Below are positions 26,841 through 35,130 of a stretch of 64,000 bases of DNA, in pieces (position 1 is the first letter of the stretch; each line of letters begins with the position of its first letter). The notes under the pieces were generated by a model. The model saw only the letters and a list, made by a program, of their open reading frames with translations, ran no database searches and had not been told where the DNA came from. Source of the stretch: Mycolicibacterium sp. P1-5 (lineage in GTDB: Bacteria; Actinomycetota; Actinomycetes; Mycobacteriales; Mycobacteriaceae); assembly GCF_008329565.1 (NCBI RefSeq), contig NZ_NPKT01000001.1, positions 1-64,000 of the forward strand, written 5' to 3'. The position numbers and the translations under genes were made by a program.

Positions 26841-27740
26841 TTGACTACTCCAGTGAGCAGAACTCCCGCACTGGCGCGGCGCTTCTTCGACCGCTACGAG
26901 CCCGTTCACGGCATCACCTACTTCGCGCCGGTGGTCCGAAGTGCGTTCGACGCCATGGGATTCCTCGGATTCTGGCGGGGTTACTTCGCCGGCCGTGCCG
27001 CACCGCTGGGCCAGATGCCAGTGGAGACCGTGACCGCCATCTTCTACAACTTCTCCACTGAACGCGTTGGCAAGGCGATACCGGCGATCTGGGATATCGC
27101 CACGCCCGCCGAGATGGTGCGGGTGCGTCAGGACACCGCGGTCGCGGCGCTGCAGGGCTACGGGCTGAGCGACGACACCCCGGGAGTTGCGGAGGCCGCC
27201 GAACTCACCGGCCTGGCGGCACGGGGCGCAACGCCGGACGGCCGGCCGCTGTTCGCGGCGAACCTGGCGCTGCCCTGGCCCGACAGTCCGTTGGCAGCCC
27301 TGTGGCACGCCGCGACCCTGCTCCGCGAGCACCGGGGCGACGCCCATGTGGCGGTTCTGGTCAGCGAGGGCATCAGCGGTCGCGAATCCAATGTGTTCCA
27401 CGTCGGCGCCGGGGCGGTGCCTGCCGATTTCATCAAGCGCAGCCGCGACTACTCCGACGACGAGTGGGACTCGTGCGTGCACTCGCTCGGCGAACGCGGA
27501 TTACTCACGGCCACGGGAACTCTCACCGAGGCAGGCCGGGAGCTGAAGGAGCACATCGAATTGCGCACCGACACCCTGGCACTGTCTGCGTTGGCCGCCC
27601 TCGACGACGCCGCGGTGGAGCGGCTGTTCCAGGCGCTCACACCGATCACCCGACAGGTCATCGCCGGCGGCGACCTGCCCGCCGCGACACCGATGGCGCT
27701 GCGCCGCGACGAACTCGACGACAATTCCGCCGGACTCTAG
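26841..27740 (+). CDS. SCO6745-family protein (MarR-like fold)
   Basis: A protein of about 299 residues matching the actinobacterial SCO6745 family. N-terminal ARRFFDRYEPVHGITYFAPVVRSAFDAMGFLGFWRGYFAGRAAPLG is characteristic, and the C-terminal winged-helix-like part contains LGERGLLTATGTLTEAGRELKEHIE. Members have been annotated as MarR-like or as hypothetical; no catalytic motif is apparent. The start is a TTG at 26841 or a GTG at 26853 (MSRTPALARRF); neither has a strong SD. Its 3' end overlaps the convergent small tudor-like gene by 4 nt. Confidence 0.78.
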   Translation: MTTPVSRTPALARRFFDRYEPVHGITYFAPVVRSAFDAMGFLGFWRGYFAGRAAPLGQMPVETVTAIFYNFSTERVGKAIPAIWDIATPAEMVRVRQDTAVAALQGYGLSDDTPGVAEAAELTGLAARGATPDGRPLFAANLALPWPDSPLAALWHAATLLREHRGDAHVAVLVSEGISGRESNVFHVGAGAVPADFIKRSRDYSDDEWDSCVHSLGERGLLTATGTLTEAGRELKEHIELRTDTLALSALAALDDAAVERLFQALTPITRQVIAGGDLPAATPMALRRDELDDNSAGL

Positions 27741-27955
27741 CTCGACTTACGCTGCAGCGCTTCGGGCTTGTGCACAGCATCGTTGCCGCTCTTGTCGCTG
27801 CGGACCCGGTACTGCGGCTCGTCAGGCGTGGCGCGCACCGTGCGCTTGGCCGCCGTGGTGTCGGAGGTGATCTTCTCCTCGAGAGTGCCTTCAGCTGTAC
27901 TGCCGTGGCTTTGCCAGGTGACCTTGTCACCCTTATGGAGATCGTCTTTGCCCAT
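27737..27955 (-). CDS. DUF2945/HVA1 tudor-like small protein
   Basis: A 72-residue protein beginning MGKDDLHKGDKVTWQSHGSTAEGTLEEKITSDT and ending in a basic, Lys-Pro-rich stretch. The KGD-x-V-x-W...G...G-x-V/L pattern is that of the hypervirulence-associated (HVA1) tudor-like domain. These are small five-stranded barrels found singly in bacteria; function unknown. It lies 39 bp after the start of, and antiparallel to, nothing else, and converges with the SCO6745 gene. Real coding status is supported by the family match despite its size. Confidence 0.8.
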   Translation of the reverse strand: MGKDDLHKGDKVTWQSHGSTAEGTLEEKITSDTTAAKRTVRATPDEPQYRVRSDKSGNDAVHKPEALQRKSS

Positions 27956-27994
27956 GCCGGCGCGTACCCGCGCGGTGTCGGGCCTAATCCCCCG

Positions 27995-29980
27995 TCACAG
28001 GTTGCGATTCCACTCCACCCAGCCCGACCCGGTCCTGCCGTCGACGGTCTCGACGGTGACCCAGGCCCGCGGAAATAAACTCACCTGGCCCTCCGGCGCC
28101 ACCAGTCGGACGGGCGCGTGGCCGCGGATATCGACAGTCGTCTGCACCGGGCCGGGCAGGTAGTCGATGCTCGTGGTCAACGGTAATCCATTGTCGGAGA
28201 ACGTCGCTTCGGCGCTGACCGTCGTCGTCTCGGTGACCTGTTCGCCGGAGCGCTGGAGGTAGCCGACGCTGATCGGGTCCATACCCGGGATGCGGAGGTC
28301 GACGCCGTGCAGGTGGGTGCCGTCGTCGAGGTGCAGTGCGCTCCACACCCAATCCATGCTCCACCAGTCACGCACACCGTGGGAGTGGTCCCGCTGCCCG
28401 GGGACCGCCTCGAACTCGTGGACCCGTCCGTCGATGGTGACGGTTCCGGTGACTGTGCAGGGAATCTCGTAGCGCGTAGTGATGCGGTACGCATACGGAG
28501 TGCCGACCGTCGTCCAGGTGAGGTCCATCGCCAACTCGACAGGCCGGCCCGGCTCGTCGCGCAGGAGCGCCGAGGGATCGACGTACTCCTGTGCGGTGCC
28601 GCGGGCCTCGACGCGATAGCTCTGCAACGGCGTGATGGCGCCGTGGCGCAGTTCGGCGCCGTCGGCCACCGCCACCCCGGGGTCGGCGGGCAGCGGCGCC
28701 TCGAAGTCGACCAGCGCGACGGTCGGCATATCGGGACCGCACACCAGCGCATTGATCCACGCGACATTCTGATTCGGCACCAGGCCGAGCCGGAGCCAAC
28801 CGCCGATACCCTGCGCCGGATCTGCGAAGTCCCAATACCAGCTTTCGTTCCAGAGCGGCTCGTCGCCGGGTTGATGGGCGCCCTCGTCGGCGGGGTCGGG
28901 TAACAGTGCCTGGACGGCGGCGGGCGGCGGCAGAATGTCGAGCGCGCCGGTGTCCAGGACGTGGCTGGCGTGCCGGTCCAGCATGGTCAAGAACATTTCG
29001 TCACCACGGTCGGTTCGCTCCACGAGCATGGAGGAGACCACCGCCATCATCACGCCCGCGAAGCTCTGGCGGCGGACACCCTCGCGGACCTCGTCGAGGG
29101 TGATGGCCGAATCCGGGCCGAGCCCTTGGTGATACGCACTCAGCAGCACATCATAGTGAGCGCGGCGATCTTCGATGGTGAGCGCGCATCCGATGAAATA
29201 CGCGACGTCGGTCATGGCCGGGCCCCACGTGACGGTCTGCCAGTCGACGACGGTGAGGTCACGCTTGGATCCGGGGCGGCCGAACAGCATGTTGTCCAGC
29301 CGGTAGTCGCCGTGCACCAGGCCCTTGATCCGCTCCGGCAGCGACTCCTCAGCCAGGTGCGCGTCAAAACTCGCGACCAGTCGTTCGCAGACCAGCCGTT
29401 GCTCGGGGGTGATCGCATCGCCGTACCGATCGGCGAATCCGGCCCACAGCTGGCCGACCAGTGCCTGGTTCAGCGGTGCTGCCCGGGTGAGCCAGTCGGC
29501 TTCGGCCAGGCTCTGGTTGCCGATCCCCGGGGCGTGCAGACGACCGAGTTCGGTCAACGCCAATGTGGCGTCGGCGATTGTGGCGCCACGGATTTCGTTA
29601 CCCACCTCAGCGGGCGCGGCGTCGTCGAGAAGCAGCGCGAAGATCCCCGTCTGCGGATCGTAGGACGTGTGGTAGCACTCGGCGATGGGACCGCCCAGGC
29701 CCGGGGCGACATCGGAGTAGAACTTGACCTCGCGCTCGTAGAGCCCCAGGGCGAGTCCGGTCTGCCTGCTCGTCGGGTCGGTGGCGGCGACCTTGAGAAC
29801 CACCGATTCGGGACCCGTGGCGCCACCGTCGTAGGTCAGTCCGATCCGATAGCACTCACTCATCTGCCCGGTACCGATGCGGTCGACGGTGAATCCGGCG
29901 ACCGGGGCGCTGATCGCCGCGGCCAGCCATTCGGTGGTCAGGTCGCTCGGGCGTTCGATGACGATGTGGTTGGTCTGCAC
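27995..29980 (-). CDS. APH-fold kinase fused to AttH/lipocalin-like domain
   Basis: A 661-residue protein in two parts. Residues 1-350 are a phosphotransferase of the aminoglycoside/EcKinase-like superfamily: the nucleotide region contains VVLKVAATDP, the catalytic loop is LVHGDYRLDNMLFG and the metal-binding Asp is in VVDWQT. Residues about 375-661 are beta-rich (WYWDFADPAQGIGGWLRLGL, GQRDHSHGVRDWW, WVWSALHLDDGTHLHGVDLR), resembling AttH/CrtC/tocopherol-cyclase-like lipocalin folds that bind hydrophobic ligands. Such a fusion would suit phosphorylation of a lipophilic alcohol (inference). It is followed on the same strand by nothing until the convergent tudor gene; lipT lies upstream, 48 bp away, and reads the same way. 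Confidence 0.82.
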   Translation of the reverse strand: MQTNHIVIERPSDLTTEWLAAAISAPVAGFTVDRIGTGQMSECYRIGLTYDGGATGPESVVLKVAATDPTSRQTGLALGLYEREVKFYSDVAPGLGGPIAECYHTSYDPQTGIFALLLDDAAPAEVGNEIRGATIADATLALTELGRLHAPGIGNQSLAEADWLTRAAPLNQALVGQLWAGFADRYGDAITPEQRLVCERLVASFDAHLAEESLPERIKGLVHGDYRLDNMLFGRPGSKRDLTVVDWQTVTWGPAMTDVAYFIGCALTIEDRRAHYDVLLSAYHQGLGPDSAITLDEVREGVRRQSFAGVMMAVVSSMLVERTDRGDEMFLTMLDRHASHVLDTGALDILPPPAAVQALLPDPADEGAHQPGDEPLWNESWYWDFADPAQGIGGWLRLGLVPNQNVAWINALVCGPDMPTVALVDFEAPLPADPGVAVADGAELRHGAITPLQSYRVEARGTAQEYVDPSALLRDEPGRPVELAMDLTWTTVGTPYAYRITTRYEIPCTVTGTVTIDGRVHEFEAVPGQRDHSHGVRDWWSMDWVWSALHLDDGTHLHGVDLRIPGMDPISVGYLQRSGEQVTETTTVSAEATFSDNGLPLTTSIDYLPGPVQTTVDIRGHAPVRLVAPEGQVSLFPRAWVTVETVDGRTGSGWVEWNRNL

Positions 29981-30028
29981 GCGACCAACCTAAGACAAAG
30001 TCCCCGGCACCCGGAAGGTTTTTCCAGG

Positions 30029-31552
30029 CTAGCGGCCGATCAACGAAAAGCCTGCCCACGCCTCGCGCCGATGCGAGTGCGGGTCGTATTCGACACGGGT
30101 GTGCCGGTCGAACACCAGCACGCCACGCTCCTCCTCGGCGTAGCGCGGCCAGTCCTCGCCGGGCACGCCCGCGCGACTGAAGTTCCGCCACCGGTTCTGC
30201 ACGTCGCGGCTCACCCGCAGCGCCGAGCGGCGGTCCATTGCCGCGGTCAGCGCCGACCCGAAACGCGTGCGGTAGATGTCGAAGACGGCCAGCAATTCAG
30301 TGGCATGCGTGGCCCCGAGGCCCGACCAGTGCAGGGTGCGCGGTGCGTAGTCGTAGCGGTACACGTAAGTGGGTGCATGCGGGCTGTGCGCTTCGGCGAT
30401 CTGCCAGGCTGCCGTTCCGAAGGCGAAGTCACCACCGAGTTGGACGCAGGCCTCCGGGCGGGGATAGCCCGGATAGGCGGCGGTAATACGTTGTCGCGCC
30501 TCGGGTTCCGCGCTCGCCAGCAGCCGCTCGATCGCCGGCTCGGTGGTCGGCAGCAGCTTCATGAACCGGGTGAACAGCTTGCCCTCGTCAGCGTTGGTGC
30601 CCACGATCAGCGGAACCTTGTGGGCCGCGCCCCGTCGCATGGCCGCGACCGGGTCGTGCGGCAGAACGTCGTCACCATAAGTCGGTCCCAGCGAAAACGC
30701 ACCATCCATGTCGGTCAGGCTCTCGGTGAGCAGCCTGTCCAGCGCGACGACCAGGTCCCGTGGCCGGGCTCGCATCACGGTTTCGGCGGCGTCATCTCCG
30801 CCTGCCCCGAGTGACTTGGCGAATTTGGCGGCGATCTTGGCCGCGGTCTCCGGTCCACTCACCAATCCGGACGCTGGACTTTCGGAAATGGCTTGTGCGA
30901 AAAGGCCTTCGGCCTCGGGGACAGCCAACAAGGTGGCGACGGCGTGGGCACCGGCGCTCTCACCGAAGATCGTCACGTTGCCGGGGTCGCCACCGAACAC
31001 ACCGATGTTGTCGCGCACCCAGCGCAACGCCATCACGAGGTCGCGCAGGAACAGATTGCTGTCGATCGGGGTGTCCGGCGTGGACAGCGACGAAAGGTCC
31101 ACGCAGCCGAGCGCACCCAAGCGATAGTTCACCGACACGTAGACGCAGCCGCGACGGGCCAGCGTGGCGCCGTCGTAGAGCGGCGTCGCCGAGCTGCCCA
31201 TCAGGTAGCCGCCACCGTGGATGAAGAACATCACCGGCAATGGCGCGCGATCCGGCTCGGATCCCGACCACTGTGGTGTCACGACGTTGAGGGTCAGGCA
31301 GTCCTCGCCCATCGGCTGGTACTTACCCAAACCCAACATCGTGTAGCGGCGCTGCTGAGGTGCACAGTTGGCGAAGCCGTGGCAATACCGCACACCACGC
31401 CACGGCTGCGCCGGCTGCGGTGCGCGGAAGCGCAGCGCACCTACCGGCGGGCGGGCGTAAGGGATGGAACGCCACCTGTTGACCCCGCTGCTGACGAACC
31501 CCTCGACGATGCCGCTGCGCGTCGTGGCGCGGACGGTGTGTTCGTGCATCAC
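30029..31552 (-). CDS. lipT: Type B carboxylesterase, LipT-like
   Basis: A 507-residue alpha/beta-hydrolase of the type B carboxylesterase family. The oxyanion hole is FFIHGGGYLMGS, the nucleophile elbow is FGESAGA, the acid is probably Glu in GTNADEGKLF and the His is in GATHATEL near the C-terminus. E-D-C-L-T-L-N-V is the second family signature. It hydrolyses ester bonds of lipids or small esters in the cytosol or cell wall; no signal peptide is visible. In M. tuberculosis lipT and lppI follow pncA closely; the same lipT-lppI divergent pair is present here. Two adjacent ATGs (31552, 31549) could serve as start. Confidence 0.9.
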   Translation of the reverse strand: MMHEHTVRATTRSGIVEGFVSSGVNRWRSIPYARPPVGALRFRAPQPAQPWRGVRYCHGFANCAPQQRRYTMLGLGKYQPMGEDCLTLNVVTPQWSGSEPDRAPLPVMFFIHGGGYLMGSSATPLYDGATLARRGCVYVSVNYRLGALGCVDLSSLSTPDTPIDSNLFLRDLVMALRWVRDNIGVFGGDPGNVTIFGESAGAHAVATLLAVPEAEGLFAQAISESPASGLVSGPETAAKIAAKFAKSLGAGGDDAAETVMRARPRDLVVALDRLLTESLTDMDGAFSLGPTYGDDVLPHDPVAAMRRGAAHKVPLIVGTNADEGKLFTRFMKLLPTTEPAIERLLASAEPEARQRITAAYPGYPRPEACVQLGGDFAFGTAAWQIAEAHSPHAPTYVYRYDYAPRTLHWSGLGATHATELLAVFDIYRTRFGSALTAAMDRRSALRVSRDVQNRWRNFSRAGVPGEDWPRYAEEERGVLVFDRHTRVEYDPHSHRREAWAGFSLIGR

Positions 31553-31625
31553 TCGACGGTAGCGAACATTTCGCCTCTCGACGCGCCTGGCGACCCGAAC
31601 CGCCTCCGGCCGCTAGCCTGTCGGG

Positions 31626-32324
31626 ATGCGGATCGCCGTGTTGCTCACCGCGTCGCTGCTGGTCGCGGGATGTTCGGGCGCGACGGGCGGTCAGGCGCGC
31701 CAGACCCAGCTCACACCGATCACCCCGTCGGGCACAGCCACATCGCCGTCTGTTCCGACGTCGGGCACCTCGTCGGCAACTGCGACCTCGTCGGTGCCGG
31801 CGCCGGCGGCCGGTGTCCCGATCGCCGATGCGATCAAGTGGATCGAGGCGGCCCCGCCGATCGACGCGGCTCAGTACCACATCGCGTTACGCGGAAGTGT
31901 CACCACCGAGCTCGGCGACGATGTGGCCTTCACGACCCCGAGCGGAACGAATTGCATGACCGACGCCAAGCACGGCTCGCCGGCGCTGGCGTGCCTGGTG
32001 GAGCTGACGAACCCGCCGCCGCGGCCGGCGGACACCTACGGCCAGTGGAAGGGCGGCTGGGTCGACTTCGACGGTGCAGGAGTCCAAGTCGGGTCGGCGC
32101 ACGGCGACCCGGGGCGCTTCGCCTATGGGCAGGGCCGCGAATTGCCTTATGACGCTTCGCTGTCGTTCGGGAACTACCGCTGCCGCACTGATGCCAGCGC
32201 CCTGCTGTGCGTGAACTATGCCCGCCATTCGGCAGTGCGGCTCGCCGCCGACGGCGTGGACGCCTTCGCGTGCGCCCGCCAGGTCACGCCGCCGGCCGGA
32301 ATCGGCGTGCAGTACGTCTGTTAG
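31626..32324 (+). CDS. lppI: Lipoprotein LppI-like
   Basis: A 232-residue lipoprotein: signal LLTASLLVAGC with acylated Cys16, followed by a low-complexity Thr/Ser/Ala/Pro linker to about residue 65 and a folded domain with four Cys residues (NCMTDAK, ACLVEL, RCRTDASALLCVNY, CARQ). Position directly divergent from lipT matches lppI in M. tuberculosis; length is similar. Function unknown; a surface-located role is implied by the signal. It starts 73 bp from lipT, sharing a bidirectional promoter region. Confidence 0.82.
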   Translation: MRIAVLLTASLLVAGCSGATGGQARQTQLTPITPSGTATSPSVPTSGTSSATATSSVPAPAAGVPIADAIKWIEAAPPIDAAQYHIALRGSVTTELGDDVAFTTPSGTNCMTDAKHGSPALACLVELTNPPPRPADTYGQWKGGWVDFDGAGVQVGSAHGDPGRFAYGQGRELPYDASLSFGNYRCRTDASALLCVNYARHSAVRLAADGVDAFACARQVTPPAGIGVQYVC

Positions 32325-32344
32325 CGACCGGGTCAACACCACAA

Positions 32345-33448
32345 TCAGGCGGCGAGAACGCCCTTCGCACGCAGGATCGGTAACACGCCCTCAGCGAACC
32401 AGTACGCCTCTTCCAAGTGTGGGTAGCCCGACAGGATGAACTCGTCGAACCCGACCGTGTGGTACTCCCAGATCAGGTTCGCCACCTCCTCGTGGCTGCC
32501 GACCAAAGCCGTGCCGGCGCCGCCGCGAACCAGGCCCACCCCGGCCCACAAATTCGGGTAGATCTCCAGCTTGTCGGTGCGCCCGCCGTGCAGCGCGGTC
32601 ATCCGGCGCTGCCCCTCGGACTCCGACTTCGCATGCAGCTTTGTCGCCTCTTCGATCTGGGCCGGCGTCAGTTCGTTCACCAGTTCCTCGGCGACCGCCC
32701 ACGCCGCGGCCGAGGTGTCGCGGGTGATGGTGTGCAACCGGATCCCGAAACGTAGGTTTCGACCGCGTGCCTGCGCCAATCCCCGCACCCTGTCGATCTT
32801 GGCCTTCGCCGCCTGGGGCGGCTCGCCCCAGGTCAGGTAGACGTCGGCGTGTTCGGCGGCGATGGGCAAAGCGGCTGGTGAAGAACCGCCGAAGTAGAAC
32901 TCCGGCAACGGGTTCGGTGGCTCGGACACGCGTCCGTCGCGGATCTTGTAGTACTCGCCGTCGAAGTCGAACGAGTCCTGACCCCACACCGACTTGACGA
33001 CCTCGAGGAACTCGCCGGTCCGCGCGTAGCGTTCGTCGTGATCGAGCCAGTCGCCGAAGCGCCGCTGCTCACCGTCATCGCCGCCGCTGACGATGTTGAG
33101 CAACAGGCGTCCGTCGGAAAACCGTTGCAACGTCGCGGCCTGTTGGGCGGCCAACGTCGGCGGCACCAATCCGGGGCGGAACGCCACCAAGAACTTCAAC
33201 CGCTCGGTTTCGGCCAGCAATGCCGATGCCGTCAACCATGCGTCCTCGCACCAGGTTCCGGTCGGCGTCAGCACCCCCTCGAAGCCCAGTCGGTCGGCAG
33301 CCCTGGCCACCTCGGCCAAGTACCGCCGGCTCGGTGGACGATATCCGTCGGGAACGATGTGGTGCGACGACGCATGCGATGCCCCCACGATCGACCGGCT
33401 GTCGCCATTGGTGGGCAGGAACCAGAAAAACTTCGCAGGCACGCCCAT
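32345..33448 (-). CDS. ssuD: FMNH2-dependent alkanesulfonate monooxygenase SsuD
   Basis: A 367-residue luciferase-like (LLM) TIM-barrel enzyme that cleaves the C-S bond of alkanesulfonates, giving sulfite and aldehyde. Family signatures across the whole length include KFFWFLPTNGDSR, GVLTPTGTWCEDAW (active-site Cys), LKFLVAFRPGLVPPTLAAQQAATL, YFGGSSPAALPIAAEHADVYLTWGEPP, and WAGVGLVRGGAGTALVG with LSGYPHLEEAYW. The usual ssuABC transporter and ssuE reductase are not adjacent, so it stands alone in this locus. It lies between lppI and a small Cys-rich gene, where M. tuberculosis has Rv2047c and pks12. Confidence 0.92.
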   Translation of the reverse strand: MGVPAKFFWFLPTNGDSRSIVGASHASSHHIVPDGYRPPSRRYLAEVARAADRLGFEGVLTPTGTWCEDAWLTASALLAETERLKFLVAFRPGLVPPTLAAQQAATLQRFSDGRLLLNIVSGGDDGEQRRFGDWLDHDERYARTGEFLEVVKSVWGQDSFDFDGEYYKIRDGRVSEPPNPLPEFYFGGSSPAALPIAAEHADVYLTWGEPPQAAKAKIDRVRGLAQARGRNLRFGIRLHTITRDTSAAAWAVAEELVNELTPAQIEEATKLHAKSESEGQRRMTALHGGRTDKLEIYPNLWAGVGLVRGGAGTALVGSHEEVANLIWEYHTVGFDEFILSGYPHLEEAYWFAEGVLPILRAKGVLAA

Positions 33449-33555
33449 AAACCCTAGAAACCACCGACCGCCCGGTGAAGAATTTGCGTCGTGGTGACCA
33501 AAAGGCCACGGCCGTCGATCAACACCCCGAGCACCGCCTGCATCGCACCGAACTG

Positions 33556-33885
33556 TCAGCGCCAGCCGTCGGCGGCCTTGGCCGCCCGGACCAGGGCGTC
33601 ACACAGGACGCGCAGCTCGGCGGTCGCCGCGCCCTCGTCGACCGCAGTGGCGACATCTTCGGCAGCACACCGAACCTGGAACACCCGATCGGAAAGCTCG
33701 GCTGCTTCGTCGACCGAGAGCACCACCGCGTCTTCAGGAATCGCGCTGCCCTTGACCAGCGCACGCTGCTCGTACGCGCGCTGCCGACACGACTGGCGGC
33801 AGTACTGCCTGCGGCGGCCCATCCCGACATCGGCCACCTCGCGTCCACACCACCGGCACGGCTGCGAGCGGGAACGACGTGTCAC
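33556..33885 (-). CDS. Small Cys-rich conserved protein (Rv2049c-like position)
   Basis: A 109-residue protein. The N-terminal 35 residues hold a Cys cluster, PCRWCGREVADVG then RQYCRQSCRQRAYEQR, i.e. C-x2-C-x13-C-x3-C, which suits a small zinc-binding or treble-clef-like fold with a basic helix. The remainder is Ala/Glu-rich and helical. The position upstream of rbpA equals that of Rv2049c in M. tuberculosis; the C-C...C-C motif is typical of short DNA- or RNA-contacting proteins, but no function is established here. The GTG at 33885 is chosen because the frame before it has no coding character. Confidence 0.62.
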   Translation of the reverse strand: MTRRSRSQPCRWCGREVADVGMGRRRQYCRQSCRQRAYEQRALVKGSAIPEDAVVLSVDEAAELSDRVFQVRCAAEDVATAVDEGAATAELRVLCDALVRAAKAADGWR

Positions 33886-33942
33886 GTCATGTGACTGTAG
33901 ACGGCTCAGCGGAGTGATCCCGGTATCATGGATGGTCGAGTC

Positions 33943-33969
33943 GGGAACCGCAGAGAGTCGTCTTGCGTT
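33943..33969 (+). promoter_or_regulatory. ECF (SigE/SigH-type) promoter of rbpA
   Basis: GGGAAC (33943-33948) and CGTT (33966-33969) are separated by 17 bp (18 to GTT). This matches the GGAAC-N(17-19)-GTT pattern of mycobacterial SigE/SigH-type promoters and streptomycete SigR. The start of transcription would be about 35 nt before the rbpA ATG. In Streptomyces, rbpA is partly under SigR control, which supports the reading. Confidence 0.62.
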
Positions 33970-34010
33970 GACTACCCGAACTCGATGAAGCGCTATGAGG
34001 AGAGTTGACG

Positions 34011-34349
34011 ATGGCTGATCGTGTCCTGAGAGGGAGCCGCCTCGGAGCCGTGAGCTACGAGACGGACCGCAACCACGACCTGGCACCGCGTCAAATTGCG
34101 CGGTACCGCACGGAGAACGGCGAGGAATTCGAGGTTCCGTTCGCCGACGACGCCGAGATCCCCGGCAGCTGGCCGTGCAAGAACGGCCTCGAGGGCACCT
34201 TGATCGACGGTGACCTGCCCGAGCCCAAGAAGGTCAAGCCACCGCGCACCCACTGGGACATGCTTTTGGAGCGCCGCTCGATCGAGGAGCTCGAGGAGCT
34301 GCTCAAAGAGCGCATGGACCTCATCAAGTCCAAGCGCCGCGGCAGCTGA
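34011..34349 (+). CDS. rbpA: RNA polymerase-binding protein RbpA
   Basis: A 112-residue RNA polymerase-binding protein of actinobacteria that holds the housekeeping sigma factor and stabilises the open complex. The N-terminal tail MADRVLRGSRLGAVSYETD, the core with ARYRTENGEEFEVPFADDAEIPG and the C-terminal sigma-interaction domain PRTHWDMLLERRSIEELEELLKERM are nearly identical to M. tuberculosis Rv2050. GAGGAG lies 8 nt upstream of the ATG, and an ECF-type promoter precedes it. It converges with ppm1, 7 bp apart. Confidence 0.97.
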   Translation: MADRVLRGSRLGAVSYETDRNHDLAPRQIARYRTENGEEFEVPFADDAEIPGSWPCKNGLEGTLIDGDLPEPKKVKPPRTHWDMLLERRSIEELEELLKERMDLIKSKRRGS

Positions 34350-34356
34350 TCCAGCT

Positions 34357-35130
34357 CTAGCGGACCACACCGCGGGCGCGATCAATGCGCCCGCCGATGC
34401 CCCACTGGGCGACCTTGACCATCGCTTCGCGGATGTTCGAGCCGCTCATCTTCGACACCCCGAGCTCGCGCTCGCGGAACGTGATGGGCACCTCGGCGAC
34501 TGTGAAACCGTTGTTGATCGTGCGCCAGGTCAGGTCGATCTGGAAGCAGTAGCCCTTGGAATCCACCGCTGACAGGTCGATCTTCTCCAGGACCTCACGC
34601 CGGTAAGCGCGGTAGCCGGCGGTGATGTCGTGAATACCGACCCCGAGTAACACGCGCGAGTATGTATTGGCGGTCTTCGACAGCACCAGCCGCCGGTAGG
34701 GCCAGTTGCGGACGGTGCCGCCCTGCACATAGCGCGACCCGATCGCCAGATCCGCGCCGTTGTCGATGGCGTCCAGCAGCCGGTAGAGCTGCTCGGGTGC
34801 GTGGCTGCCGTCGGCGTCCATTTCCACGAGCACGTTGTACTGGCGGCTGAGTCCCCAGGCGAACCCCGCGAGATAGGCCGCGCCGAGGCCGTCCTTGGCG
34901 TTGCGGTGCATCACGTGAACCCGATCGGTGTCGGCCAGCGACAGTTCGTCGGCGAGCTCGCCGGTCCCGTCGGGGCTGCCGTCATCGACGATCAGCACGT
35001 GCACCTCGGGGCAGGCCTTGTGTACCCGGCCCACGATCAGGGGTAGGTTCTCCAACTCGTTGAACGTCGGAATGATCACCAGGGTGCGCTGGCTGGGGCG
35101 CTCGACGCCCGTGTTGCCCCGGTCGGTCAT
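34357..35130 (-). CDS. ppm1: Polyprenol monophosphomannose synthase (Ppm1 catalytic protein)
   Basis: A 257-residue GT2 glycosyltransferase that transfers mannose from GDP-mannose to polyprenol phosphate, supplying the donor for lipomannan, LAM and protein mannosylation. [15 protein letters not shown] is the GT2 start, [10 protein letters not shown] and EMDADGSH hold the metal/donor Asp residues (DxD-like), and GSRYVQGG plus AGYRAYRR are typical DPM-synthase motifs. It lacks membrane helices and is encoded separately from Lnt, overlapping the lnt stop by 4 nt (ATGA). In M. tuberculosis the two are one polypeptide, so the adjoining Lnt here may anchor it. Confidence 0.95.
   Translation of the reverse strand: MTDRGNTGVERPSQRTLVIIPTFNELENLPLIVGRVHKACPEVHVLIVDDGSPDGTGELADELSLADTDRVHVMHRNAKDGLGAAYLAGFAWGLSRQYNVLVEMDADGSHAPEQLYRLLDAIDNGADLAIGSRYVQGGTVRNWPYRRLVLSKTANTYSRVLLGVGIHDITAGYRAYRREVLEKIDLSAVDSKGYCFQIDLTWRTINNGFTVAEVPITFRERELGVSKMSGSNIREAMVKVAQWGIGGRIDRARGVVR

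Noticed and set aside
28961-30814. 617-codon forward open frame
   Set aside because: It lies antisense across the kinase fusion and lipT, both strongly supported by catalytic motifs; its composition (Arg/Gly/Val/His-rich) is that of a high-GC shadow.
33475-33894. Forward open frame opposite the small Cys-rich gene
   Set aside because: Reverse-strand frame has a C-x2-C...C-x3-C cluster and syntenic position; the forward frame has neither.
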